Positions 1-10,788 of a stretch of DNA of 64,000 nucleotides are shown here, piece by piece; positions within the stretch are counted from its first letter, which is position 1, and each line of letters opens with the position of its first letter. The stretch spans positions 1-64,000 of the forward strand of contig NW_003148281.1 in assembly GCF_000003605.2 (NCBI RefSeq). The letters run 5' to 3'. Source of the stretch: Saccoglossus kowalevskii. Taxonomy: Eukaryota > Hemichordata > Enteropneusta > Harrimaniidae. The position numbers were made by a program, and so were the translations under genes. Below the pieces are notes generated by a model. The model was not told where the DNA came from and ran no database searches. It saw nothing but the letters and a program-made list of their open reading frames with translations.

Positions 1-534
1 ACTGCAGCTGTCATTTGTGATTTTATTGCAGCCGTGCTGTGTGAGCATATTACTGCAGCTGTCATGTGTGATTTTACTGCAGCCGTGCTGTGTGAGATAT
101 TACTGCAGCTCTGTCATTTGTGATTTTATTGCAGCCGTGCTGTGTGAGATATTGCTGCAGCTCTGTCATTTGTGATTTTATTGCAGCCGTGCTGTGTGAG
201 ATATTGCTGCAGCTCTGTCATTTGTGATTTTACTGCAGCCGTGCTGTGTGAGATATTGCTGCAGCTCTGTCATTTGTGATTTTATTGCAGCCGTGCTGTG
301 TGAGATGTTGCTGCAGCTCTGTCATTTGTGATTTTATTGCAGCCGTGCTGTGTGAGATATTGCTGCAGCTCTGTCATGTGTGATTTTACTGCAGCCGTGC
401 TGTGTGGGATATTACTGCAGCTCTGTCATTTGTGATTTTACTGCATTCCTGCTGTGTGAGATATTACTGCAGCTTTGTCATGTGAAATTTTATTGCAGTC
501 CTGCTGTATGAGATGTTACTGCAGCTCTGTCATG
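1..534. repeat. 52-bp tandem satellite inside the OPA1 last intron
   Basis: About ten head-to-tail copies of a 52-bp unit, cut by the left edge of the window. Each unit has two related halves of about 26 bp, both carrying a TGCAGC core followed by TGT/GTG-rich sequence; about 16 of 26 positions agree between halves, so the array looks like an old 26-bp monomer that doubled before being amplified. Copies around 150-400 are nearly identical; the last copies (about 430-534) are more diverged. The position puts it in the intron before the last OPA1 exon. No coding role is suggested. Confidence 0.95.
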
Positions 535-2351
535 TGTGCGAGAAGGAATTATGCTGTTTTTGATATAATAGTTTGTGCATGTTTACCTCTTTGAGAAAAG
601 ATGATTTTGAATAGCAATAACCCACCAACTTTTCCTTTCGTACATATGCTTTGCGGAAAATGTCAATATCAATATTCTCATCAAAATAGCATGGACTCTT
701 GAATCTGAGTTGAATTTTCTTCGTGTATTAGATGTATTTAAAGAGAGCAGTGTGTTGGTGCAATAAATGTTTTGTTTTTTGCCTGTATTGCTCGATCATT
801 GTATCGCCGTATCTCCCTCGGGAATGGCAGGATATCACAGAACGTCTTTTGTAAACAAGTGTGTCGACCGGGATCCAACGACAAATGCTAACATTAAATG
901 CGTACGATGTATCGCAGTGACGGGATACACTTAGCATTTGTCCATAATGTGGATTATTTCACCACGGCCATGTGTGCCGCGGTTTTTTCCAATCCATCTG
1001 TCAAAATATCCCATCGTTTCCGGTGGACTGGCATTCCATTAACAATAATCCATTTCGTTCGTGTCTAAACAACCTGTTTGATCCTAAACAGCATTTTGAG
1101 CTAAAGTTCTTATAAAAACACTGGTAAAATGTTATTACTGTGTAGTGGTACGATAAATGTGGGTCACCTGTGTCGACATTGTTGCCCTAGGGCTGGCGTG
1201 TCGATTAGTTGGATACGTACAAGTCACTGTAATCAAAGAGACAAAGGCCAATGGTGTGAGATCATTTAAAGACTCGTAGAATGTCTCAAATTGAATGCTG
1301 TGATATTTGCTGACAATTTCGGTGTTTGTTTATTCTTAAAAGTGAACGTTTGTGTGGGGTTGAATTTCACTTGGAAAGTTAGGTGGTACTTATTTGGCAC
1401 AAGAAAGCGTTCCTTTTCCAAACTCATCAATGGTAAAATTTCGAAACAATGTTTTCTGTAGCTGGTTTATAAAGTGTAACAACGTGGTGTTAGAGTTCGA
1501 TAATTTAGCGGAAGTTATTATTTTTATTTATTTTGTTTGCTCTGTCTGTCAGATGTTTCAAAACGGTATGGCATATTTGGAATATAACAACATATGCGTG
1601 ATTATCAGTGTTTGACAAATGTACGGTCGCTGTGAAAGCGTGGGAACGGAAGTCGACTCCACTCTCGGCTCGTTTCTTGCACTGGACTTGTAGTCACGGG
1701 CTTTTGAGATTTGAATTTCATCGGACATTCCTTTCTGCTGGTTATTTAAAGCAAACAATGGTCGGCTACTTTCAACGAGGAAAAGACCAAAGCAATATCA
1801 GAATGTAGCGCTACTGAATAAGTGGTCCTCGCAAACGACTCCCGTGGTATTGGCAGAAATCGTTAGGCGGGCGAGTGATATCTTCTGTTCACTTGACTGC
1901 ATACTAGTATATAGCTCCGTTCTGTTTGCGTGTGGCGTGCTTGTGTTACTTTCAACTTGAAACAGCGAATGTCGTATCCTCTTGCTAGTTAATATGGGCG
2001 CTTGTCCTGTGCCAGTCATTTCTTTCCAGGACGTCGATAATTAAAATTGGCGCTAACTGGTGCTCAGCCCTCTTTCCAATAAGAACAAAACAAAAACGAA
2101 AGTTTCTTAATGCAAAATGCACATTCTTACGTTCTTCGTGTACACTTCCGTTTTGTATGTTGCTTGTTTTTTTGTTTTTTTTTTGTATCGCCTGTAGTGT
2201 TTTACTTTCGCTTATGCCGTGTTTTGCTGAGTTTTTTTATTGCGCTTTTGACGCACGCAATGCGAAATTATTTTTTATCCACTTCCTCCCAATCAATTTA
2301 CCTACTAGAAAATCATTGACTAACTGTTTTCTGTTTTATTATTCATTGTAG
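535..2351 (+). other. 3' part of the last OPA1 intron
   Basis: No further OPA1 exon was recognised here, although a penultimate exon should lie upstream, probably before the window. The 3' end has good splice features: a branch-point-like CTAAC at 2320-2324, a T-rich tract, and AG at 2350-2351. One strict Su(H)-type octamer CGTGGGAA lies at 1639-1646. A T-rich stretch at about 2165-2185 is low complexity. The short open frames in this stretch show no recognisable protein. Confidence 0.6.
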
Positions 2352-2416
2352 AAAAAGTGCGACACATTCAAGAAAAACTGGAAGAATTCATCGAAGCGCT
2401 GGGCCGGGAGAAGTGA
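2352..2416 (+). CDS. OPA1: OPA1-like mitochondrial dynamin GTPase, last coding exon (partial gene)
   Basis: The exon starts after a good 3' splice site (AG at 2350-2351) with the last two bases of a split codon, then reads KVRHIQEKLEEFIEALGREK and TGA at 2414-2416, followed at once by an in-frame TAA. From memory the human OPA1 C-terminus is [20 protein letters not shown], which gives 15 of 20 identities without a gap. OPA1 is the dynamin-family GTPase of the mitochondrial inner membrane that drives inner-membrane fusion and cristae shaping. The C-terminal helix belongs to the coiled-coil/GTPase-effector (paddle/stalk) region. Only this exon is in the window: the GTPase domain and the rest lie to the left. 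It is too short to be found by open-frame length. It could be another protein with a similar helical tail, but the match at the exact C-terminus plus the linkage to a Hes gene makes OPA1 much the best reading. Confidence 0.85.
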
Positions 2417-2506
2417 TAAAGCCCCCACCTAACCAATTTATACAAACTTAAAACTGCTTGAATTTATGGGTTTGCTTCAGATCGTAAATGTGAAGATTTT
2501 CTTTAA

Positions 2507-2608
2507 AGGGTGGTGGTCGTCGCTCAGCCTCTGTTTGTATTTTACACGCTTTGTATAGACACTATGAGTCCCATATCGAACAGGACACGGTACGACGACC
2601 ACTGCCCT
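2507..2608. mobile_element. TTAA-flanked MITE, family A copy 1
   Basis: A 102-bp element with terminal inverted repeats: the left end AGGGTGGTGGTCGTCG matches the reverse complement of the right end with two differences. It is bounded on both sides by TTAA (2503-2506 and 2609-2612). The TTAA duplication suggests a piggyBac-type non-autonomous element. The centre carries an ATGAGTCCCATATCG motif shared with the other family A copies. It has no coding capacity. It probably lies in the OPA1 3' UTR. Confidence 0.8.
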
Positions 2609-2807
2609 TTAAAAATTATATAGAGACAAAGGTCGTATTCTCGCCTGGTGTGATGTATTTTCCTTCTATTGTAATTTGCTTTCTACCCATATAGAATGCG
2701 ATAATGCTTAAACAAGAACGTTCTGTAAAATGTGTAATTAATTTCTTTGAAACATAAGCATATATACATTGCTTACTCACCAAATATTTATTGTTGGTCG
2801 AATTTAA

Positions 2808-2943
2808 AGCGAGGGAGTGGTCACCTGCGCAAGTGGCAGACGCTCATAGCGTTGTTTACAACAAACAAGCGTCGACCCAGAAACCTTTGCGTTTTCAGCT
2901 TGCGTTATTGTGCACAGGTGACAACCCCCCCCCCCCCCCCACT
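2808..2943. mobile_element. TTAA-flanked MITE, family B copy 1
   Basis: A 136-bp element bounded by TTAA at 2804-2807 and 2944-2947. The left end AGCGAGGGAGTGGTCACCTG is inversely matched at the right by CAGGTGACAA followed by a long C run, which has probably expanded. The interior is clearly homologous to the element at 59364-59517 (shared TTGTTTACAA and CCTTTGCGTTTT blocks). The ends resemble family A (TTAA, then a G-rich block), so both may use the same transposase type. Confidence 0.75.
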
Positions 2944-3459
2944 TTAACTATATGATATTTGGACTAGTACGTCTGCTATTGCGATTTTTCAAGTGTTTTA
3001 GTGACACGAGTTATAATTGGGAAATACTGAAATTTCACTGTAATGGTGTGTTCGACTTATTTGGGTGAAAATCAAACTAGCAATGACAAGGAACAAGTTT
3101 AGTCAGAGTATCCCATCTGTCATGTCATACGCCCTAACTTGCATGATCTACATTTAAAAGCAGCACCCTCAGCTTCATGTAATTTCACGAAACATTAATT
3201 CTAATTATTACTCAGTCCTAGTCAGTACATCATTTTACTTATCATACTGTTGTCTTGCTGGGTGCACAATGTTAACCAACAATCGAATATGAACAGGAAT
3301 CTACAGAGGATGTCGCAACTATGTTTTAATATTTTTACCTAGAAGTATTCTACAAGAAAGATTAACATGTGTAAACCATCTTCAAATGACAAAGGTTTTA
3401 TTAATATAAAAGTTGTGCTAATTGTAGATTTCTTATAAATAAGGTACACTCTGCATTAA

Positions 3460-3591
3460 AGGATGACAGTCGTCGCGCCGCGCCCTGTTCGATATGGGAT
3501 TCATATCGACATATACAACTCGTGTAAAATACTAGTACATTGTTTATTTACGTGAAATTCGGAACACGCGCTGCGCGACGACCTCCGCGCT
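3460..3591. mobile_element. TTAA-flanked MITE, family A copy 2
   Basis: A 132-bp element with left end AGGATGACAGTCGTCGCG and right end CGCGACGACCTCCGCGCT. It is flanked by TTAA on the left (3456-3459) and a diverged TTAT on the right. It carries the central GATATGGGATTCATATCG motif of the family. It has no coding capacity. Confidence 0.75.
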
Positions 3592-3755
3592 TTATTATCT
3601 AAAACAGTGCCCTCCTCCAATGCACTATTGCGTATACAGAACGTGTGCTGCATAAGCAGGCAATTGTATTTGCATTGAATAACGTGGCAACTGATGTGCG
3701 TGCATATAAAACGTGTATGATTTATGTAGTAATAAAAGAAACAAAAATCAAAATG

Positions 3756-6700
3756 TTTAGCACGGTCGTATTTTATAATGCCTTTTGGAAATCCTCAATT
3801 TTCGTATTTTTAGTGAGTAGCAATATATAACTCATGGAATGAATGAGGTCCTTCCTCGGAACGTTTGGTGATGTTTAGTTCTGGATCATATAACTTTGCC
3901 GCTAGACCAAACAGTTTACAAATGTAGGTTCCAGTGTATGGTTTCACTAGCCTTAGTACCATGGCCTCCGGACGCCCTTATCCAATCGTACCAAGGTCTT
4001 TGCACATACTTGATTTTATGAGTTAGTACACTCTCATACTTTAATAATTAAGTTATGGGAAAGCAGAGAGTTGGAACAGTTGGCAGTTATATTGGGATCT
4101 CGGAAACAAGTCAAATGTGATATCTGCATAAGTTCGCCACACTTGTTGCACGTTATGAGATGTCGCCGACAGCTGACAATGCGTCTAGATCGGAAGTCGG
4201 AAGATCGTCTTAGGAATTACTAGTTGCATATCCGTTAACGGTTGCTTTCGATAACAATACATTAGCGGGAGCGGGACATGTTTACAGGGATTTTGCAAAT
4301 CTGAGTGTGCTGATTTAGATACGGTGTGTAAAGGCACTCTGACGCCGTGTCGTTCCGCTTGACTGGGAACGGGACCTCCGTCTCTGAAAGCGGTGTTTGA
4401 CCCTGCAGAGGGATGTGATGATGCATGGGCTAAGCACTGTTCCCAGGAATGAATACGGAAACGCCCACGTCACATGGCAGCACGCCCAGCTCATGTGAGT
4501 GCACATAACGACTGTCTATACGACAAGTGCAGATCATTTTTACGAATCTATCACGCATTTCAGACTGTCTAATTATTAAAAAATGCAAAAACGTTTTTTT
4601 TAGGGCAGGGATTGGCCCCGAATCCTATGAGATTGCATTCTTGTGAAACGCCACAGCAACACACTTGTGTGTATACACATTAGGAAGTGATGACAGGATT
4701 CTCTTGCAAGTCGGTTAGATTGTTAGAGTCATTTTATCAGAATACTTGAGATATGTATAGCAAAACAAGGTTTCTATCAAAAACAGTTAAGATAAGTATA
4801 GCAAATTAGTTTTCTGAGGTGAAGAGAAATCTGACGAATCTGCATAACCTTAAACTAGATGTTCACGGTCCTTTCGTTAGTGCGCTTGTAAGCACGTGAC
4901 AGCATTGGTGCTGCGTCACGGAGTAGAACAGATGATGCGTCGACTGTCAAAAATGTGTATTGGTGAAACATATGGTATGATATTCCAGCTGGTCAAACCA
5001 AATAAATAAATAACCTACTTGAATGAGGTTACATTCTATACTGTTTTCTGGTGCGCTTGTGGCAATGGCGAGAAACTGCAGAAGATACAATTTCGGCAGT
5101 TGAAAACGAGTTCATATAGGTGATGAATTATGGCGGCAATAGAGTGATTTGCATCTCACCCAAGATAAGGGGTCTGATAGACCATAAATAAATACCTACT
5201 CATTGGTCTATGAGGTATCTGTCTCATATTGTTTTGTATTTTCATAGCTGTTTCACGTCTCTGTTTATAATGAAATGGTGAATAGCTTCCTGTCTTTGGC
5301 AGCATGCTAACGGAATTAATCATAGCACAAATCGTACTCGTCTTCCAATTCCCGGTTACCTCCCAACACCATCCCATATGTGTGCACTGTTATCATCAAC
5401 AACCGGGCATCGAAACCGCTAAATAAACACGTGGCCCATATGGTGTTCGCTAGTGGAAACTCCTCACTCGCCCGTCGCGGGGATACCAATGAAAACAAAT
5501 AGGAACGTGGTGTGAGCGGTTACTAAGAGTAGGTGTCGTGCAGTTACAAAAAAAGATCAAGTTTAAATAGTTACTGTTTCAAATCCATAATCGAGGGGTG
5601 TGTTTTTGAAATTGTCGGTAGACTTGATCATGTTTTGTGTGCGTCCGAGTCTGTGGATGCAGGGATGTTCATTTCAATGGGACGTATATCTACAGCATCT
5701 ATCTATTATGCAAGAGTAAAGGAATATTATGTTACAATGATTTGAAAAAATAAAAAGTGTTGAAATAGGTCATTTTCGTAAATTTCTGATATGGTTATCG
5801 CTTGCACTCGGGCACCTGGCTGCTTGCAAGATATGCGTTGTTCAGTTGCTTATCAAATTTATTTCATATATGAATTTATAAAATTTCGCTTCGATATCAA
5901 CACGCACACAAGGAAGGGGAATTTGTTTTACAAGAAGAATTACGCCCAATAAAAATAATTGTTTTATAATACTCAAAAAGATTGTGCCTGATTGGCAGGT
6001 TTTACGACGTATTAAATTTTCATTGTCAATGAATATATGCTTCGAATCAACCGCGATTCGGTCGTCACATTGTAAACTTCACATTTTGTTGAACATATAT
6101 CGAAAACTTGCCTAGTTCTCTGGTATTCATTTCTCTGTGGATTTTTTGAAAGGTTCTAATCAAAAGTAATAATTTTATCGTATGTGAGATTTTATATTAA
6201 AATGGTGAAGAAAATGAAATAAACATACAAGGTTTCAGTTCAGAGAAAGTGAATGTTTAAAAAAGTGGCAAGTGTTGTGGCAATTTTTCGTTGTTTCCTG
6301 AAGCAAAGAATTTTGCTCGGTGACAAAAGAAAACGAAAAGTAAATGTGTTACACATTTTGTTTACTAACTTGTCATTAAGTATATTATTTGAAAGAAAAA
6401 CGCATGGTTAAAATACTGTTGATTAATATAAAAAAATATGGACAGGTTTCGACATGAAATATAGTCATTGTTACATGCGCACGTGTTTAAAACTCTGCTA
6501 TGCGTGTGGCATTCTATTCTGAATTAGGAATGGCCATATTCTCGGGCAACCATCACGGTGAAAATTTTCAGAAAACTGTACTTTGGGATGGTTGGGATGG
6601 TTCCTGAACAGTGTAACAAGATTACCCCCCGCATGTCCAACATCTATAAATGTGGTTGTCCAGGATTACTTCAAAGTTGATTTTGTGTTGTTTTCTCGAA

Positions 6701-7727
6701 TTTAGCTGCTTTCGCCGCTCTTCGACCGGCGTTCCACCGCAGCTCGTGCAGTGGCCTGTAGAAATACATGGTACATTGGTGCGCGTCTCAGCAACGTGAA
6801 ACGTCTTGTTACATAGCTCCGCCTCCGGGGATATGAACATATCAGTTCTGAGGCATCTTGTCGTCAAAACGCCTTCCGTCGACGCGTGACTCGTTCGAGA
6901 TTTTGCAACCGAAAATATACGAACGTGTATCTTCGGGGTACAGTATTGTGTAAGTTTACATGGTCTTCACAGTATTTTTTAATGTTTGAGACCATTTGAT
7001 AATACAACATTTGTTTAATCAAGAATGTTTTGTGGGGTTATAGTTGAGATGTGGCGCCAATAATGCCAGGATACTACGTCGAATCTCATATCTCGCATCT
7101 GACTCGACCCTTTCCGACTTTCATGTTAATTTATGAATCAGAAATATGGTGGGCAAAATTATGTTCATATTTATTTAGGAAATAGGTCTTTGTTTTGATA
7201 TATCGTCTCTTCTCGTATCATATAGACGTGGTTTGGAAATTGATTGCAGTTAAGAAAATGCTAAAATACTAAAATCGCCCGTAGATGGGGTTAGTGACGG
7301 CAGTGCGCTTAAATCACCGCAAACATCTATTTTGTTATTTCTACAGAATTGGTGGTGACGCCATGCCCCTCTCGCTCACCAACCCAACACCACTCTATAT
7401 TCGATGCACTTCACCTAGACGAATACTCGACTTATTTGAACGCTTTAATGATGTCGTAATTGTCATTTAAATCGATATTATCACATATTTTCAGTCAACA
7501 CTCAGTTTTTATCTGAGACAGCATTGTATTCGTGGCAATATTTTATATTTTATCTTGGCGTTGTCGTATTTGTTTGTTTTCTTTTCTGTTATTGCATTTT
7601 TCCCACGTACCACGCCAACCCAGACTCATGACTGGTCATTCGTTATATTAGCACTGCGATTGATGTCAGCAATATAGTATTTAAAAAATCACGTAGAATG
7701 AATGGACTGGGTCATATGCCAAACAAT
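3756..7727. other. Intergenic DNA without recognised genes
   Basis: No convincing exon, RNA gene or repeat array on either strand. Open frames are all under about 80 codons and look random. Small features only: a loose direct repeat around GTATAGCAAA at about 4745-4810, A/T-rich blocks at 5860-6260, and one strict Su(H) octamer on the - strand at 7600-7607. Confidence 0.6.
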
Positions 7728-7731
7728 TTAA

Positions 7732-8035
7732 AGCGCGGTAGTCGTCGCGCTGCGCATGTGCGAGATATATGGGTCTCATATACTAGTAAACAAAGATGGC
7801 GACTTTGACTGTTGCGCAGATAACGAGTACGAACTGACACGTTTCCAAGCTTTAAATAGGTAATTTTCATGTGATTGGAAGGTATCGAAGAAGTCACCGG
7901 CGGTAATCAGTGCAAGTCGCGCCCAGGTCAAACCTCAAACTTGTGATTTCCATTTGAAGAGCGCATTGGATTGTGGGGAAATCAATATTTATCAACACAA
8001 ATGTCGAACATGCGCAACGCGTCGACTACCGCGCT
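7732..8035. mobile_element. TTAA-flanked MITE, family A copy 3 (long form)
   Basis: An approximately 304-bp element between TTAA at 7728-7731 and TTAA at 8036-8039, with matching ends AGCGCGGTAGTCGTCG and CGACTACCGCGCT. The left about 190 bp is homologous, in inverted orientation, to the neighbouring copy at 8131-8332, including GATATATGGGTCTCATAT and AAACAAAGATGGCGACTT. The right part is private, so this is either a longer family member or a copy with a later insertion. It has no coding capacity. Confidence 0.75.
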
Positions 8036-8130
8036 TTAACGTTATGCGTTCGACATGGAGATTCGTATGTTTTGTCTCTTCCTGATTCGCGACAACGTTT
8101 TTTTTCACGAAATCCCCGTTATCAATTTAA

Positions 8131-8332
8131 AGGGTGGCGGTCGTCGGCTTGCACTAATTACCACCAGTGAATCCGTCGATACCTTCCAATTACCAAAAAA
8201 TACCTAATATTAAATAAAGCTTGGTGACGTCTCAGTTTGGAATCGTTGATCTGCGCAACAGTCTAAGTCGCCATCTTTGTTTATATGAGACCCATATATC
8301 TCGCGCATGGGTGGAGCGACGACTACCACCCT
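8131..8332. mobile_element. TTAA-flanked MITE, family A copy 4 (short form, inverted)
   Basis: An approximately 202-bp element with left end AGGGTGGCGGTCGTCGGC and right end CGACGACTACCACCCT. TTAA is present on the left (8127-8130), and the right flank is diverged (AAAC). It is the reverse complement of the left two-thirds of the copy at 7732-8035, so the two together could fold into a long stem. Confidence 0.75.
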
Positions 8333-8408
8333 AAACTAACTATTTCCTAATTAACAGCCCAATAAGTGGTTCTTCATTTGTGAAAACTGTGTTAGCCAGA
8401 GGGTTTGT

Positions 8409-8822
8409 AACGCTGCGATGAAGACTTTCCGTTTTCGACATCGTGGAATCCTTTCGTTTTTATGCAGAAAAACACAGTATTTCTTCTAAGTAAAATCATA
8501 TTTATTAAAGTTATTTTTCATACATGAGCTCTTAAACACACTACATAGATTGTAATTTCATCCAGCTTCTTTCGGTCACAGTTCAACCCAAATAAAAGGC
8601 AAAAATATAGAAAATATAGCAAATTATCTTTTTTTGTAATATTCATGTGTAATCGGTAATTATGAAAATTATTTATGGGTGCATAGGGAATACATTTCGT
8701 TATGAAATATTCTTAAATATAAATTTCTGAATTATCTGGTCAAAATCATTTTTTCAGGGTTTTTCCCCCCAAAAGAAAGAATTTCACAATGTCGAAAACG
8801 GAAAGTCTTGATCGTAGTGTTT
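8409..8822. mobile_element. MITE with about 45-bp terminal inverted repeats
   Basis: The left end (about 8409-8452) and the reverse complement of the right end (about 8780-8822) match closely over about 44 bp, sharing AAGACTTTCCGTTTTCGACA and the flanking CGAT and GTGRAAT blocks. The interior of about 330 bp is AT-rich and has no coding potential. Exact termini and target duplication are unclear (a TTGT is seen near both sides). Long simple inverted repeats fit a non-autonomous DNA transposon; I cannot assign a superfamily. Confidence 0.7.
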
Positions 8823-8825
8823 TGT

Positions 8826-10679
8826 GTAAACATCGTCGGTGAAGCTAATATAAAAATCACTTCCACGATAACAACATCAATAATGCTTTCAAATAACGAA
8901 ATCCACGTCTTTTTATGATATTAAAAATTCACAACTCACAAGAGGGATCAGAAATTTGAAATCCGAACTAACACACTCTTAAATGTGTGTGGCTTCGTTC
9001 CCCCTTTTATTAAAACAAATCTTGCTCTATCCAGTTGTCTGTGAGTTTCGCTCTATCTTGAACGCGCCATCTACAGTTGATGAATTGCTCAATTCCGTGG
9101 GCTAGTTAAACAAATTTAACTTGCCTTCTTTTATAAATGTATACTGTGGCGCCTAGCAGCGTTTTTTTTTTAAATAATACCGGAATCAATGTTCAAAGAA
9201 ATATAAATTTATTATGCCTGTAAAAAACTTGAGAATTCTATTTGATTTCCGACGCCATGAGTATCCTTTACGAATCTGTAAGTGTCTTCGCCACAAACTC
9301 TTGTGTTGGTGTTAAGTGGGTAACGTTTACTTCCATATTGATTTTATGAATAATTTCGATATCAGTGTTTATCGTCTGGACAAATTGTACAGTCGACAGT
9401 AAAGTGTGATTTGTATACGGCGCTTCAAGTTTAACGTCATCTCCTGTCGTATAATGTTGACCGTCAGTGAGGTTAGACTCAACTGGGCGCCGCTTTGAAA
9501 TTGGGATGGATTTAATAGCAATATTGAAATTGACACTGGTGCGTGAAATGTTACAGCATTTTTATATTTCACATGTTCCCGCTTTAAGGAAGGATTTGGC
9601 AACTAAGTGATACCTCAAAGTATTCTGTGCTCGTTCGTTTTACAATGAAAACATGGAAACAAGTGGGCGGATAAATCGAAAATTTGCCACTGCTTTCAAC
9701 TGCGTCCATCATCATTTCAATCAAAGGATACCTAGTCGGTGTCTAATTTGTATTAAGTGTTATTCAAAATATTAATCAGGTATCAAATAGACGCCCACGG
9801 TTCACACTTTCTATATAGCTGGTCAGCTTTCAGCGATCGTACCATGTTTTTACGCACTGTATTTCCCGGAACTGCTCGCCGTCATTTATGTGTAACGAGA
9901 ACAAGTATCGAAACTTGAGGACTATATATCAACAGCTGTGCATCGAGACGTAGACTGATTTTAGACAGAATGGCGCGTGATGTTGAAATATCTCGGATCT
10001 CTTTCTTGTGGTGACGCCAGCTACTGTATTCCACCCAGTAAACACGTACATATCACATGTAACCTTGTATATCCAAGTACAGTGTATGATAAATATCGGC
10101 CCTCTTTCAGTTTTTTTTAATTAAACAAGTCGAAATGATCTATATGTGTTTCCCTTGAAAGGTAATTCATATTAAATATTCCTTACAGCGCCACAGTCAC
10201 GGCGCGTTATATTCAATGCGAGTCCCACGCGACGCAACAATGCCGAAATACTTGAAATATGTCAGATTTGAGCCCTTGCTACATGTCGGTTGTGACGATA
10301 TGGCGTGATGTGAAAAAATCCGTATCTGGATAATTGTAAGTTGGGCGGCAGAACAATCTGCGAAGTCATTTTACGACAATAATGTTTGTGAGTACACAGG
10401 GGTTGATTTGGAAACTAACGGTGGGCTGTGGATGTTGTGAAAAAATTGCCAACGACAAAGAGAATATAACTCTGCACGTGTCTTTATAAGAACCGTGAAG
10501 ACAAGAATTATCTCTTTGTATATGTGAATACAATACCAACGTAAAATTGGTCTTCAGGTTCCCTCCCCCCGGTTTCACATGTGTACCCTCATATATACAA
10601 TGTAGTTTCAAATCACGCCAGAGTGGGCAACAAACTGAATTGATCAGTGTTGAGGCAGTGACGGCACGGGAAGAAGATC
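8826..10679. other. Intergenic DNA without recognised genes
   Basis: Only short, unremarkable open frames. There are two loosely similar blocks at about 9960-10020 and 10230-10310 (both with TTGAAATAT and GTGACG). No strict Su(H) octamer and no array. Confidence 0.55.
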
Positions 10680-10788
10680 AAACCCTGTGTGTCAGCAAAA
10701 TTTGCCCTCAAAATGCAGGAAATAGCGTTTCAGAGGATCTAAATTTTAGATCTCGGCCCTTATGCTAAATTCCGTACCGCCGCCTCTG
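10680..10788 (+). mobile_element. hAT-like repeat fragment
   Basis: A segment containing TGTCAGCAAAATTTGCCCTC and the following GCAGGAAATAGCG block is repeated in opposite orientation at about 14331-14580. It ends with CCGCCGCCTCTG, the reverse complement of the CAGAGGCGGCGG that ends the other copy. CAGNGGCGG termini are typical of hAT non-autonomous elements and resemble the intact element at 16384-16546. The left boundary is not resolved; a G/C-run region at about 10559-10572 may belong to it. Confidence 0.55.

Larger units (their letters stand above)
2417..3755 (+). other. OPA1: Probable OPA1 3' UTR and downstream flank
   Basis: No reading frame continues after the stop. The first plain AATAAA on the + strand is at 3731-3736, with an ATTAAA at 3455-3460 as an earlier option, so the 3' UTR may run from 2417 to about 3480 or 3755. 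Three TTAA-flanked inverted-repeat elements (2507-2608, 2808-2943, 3460-3591) lie in this stretch. The end is a guess without transcript data. Confidence 0.35.
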
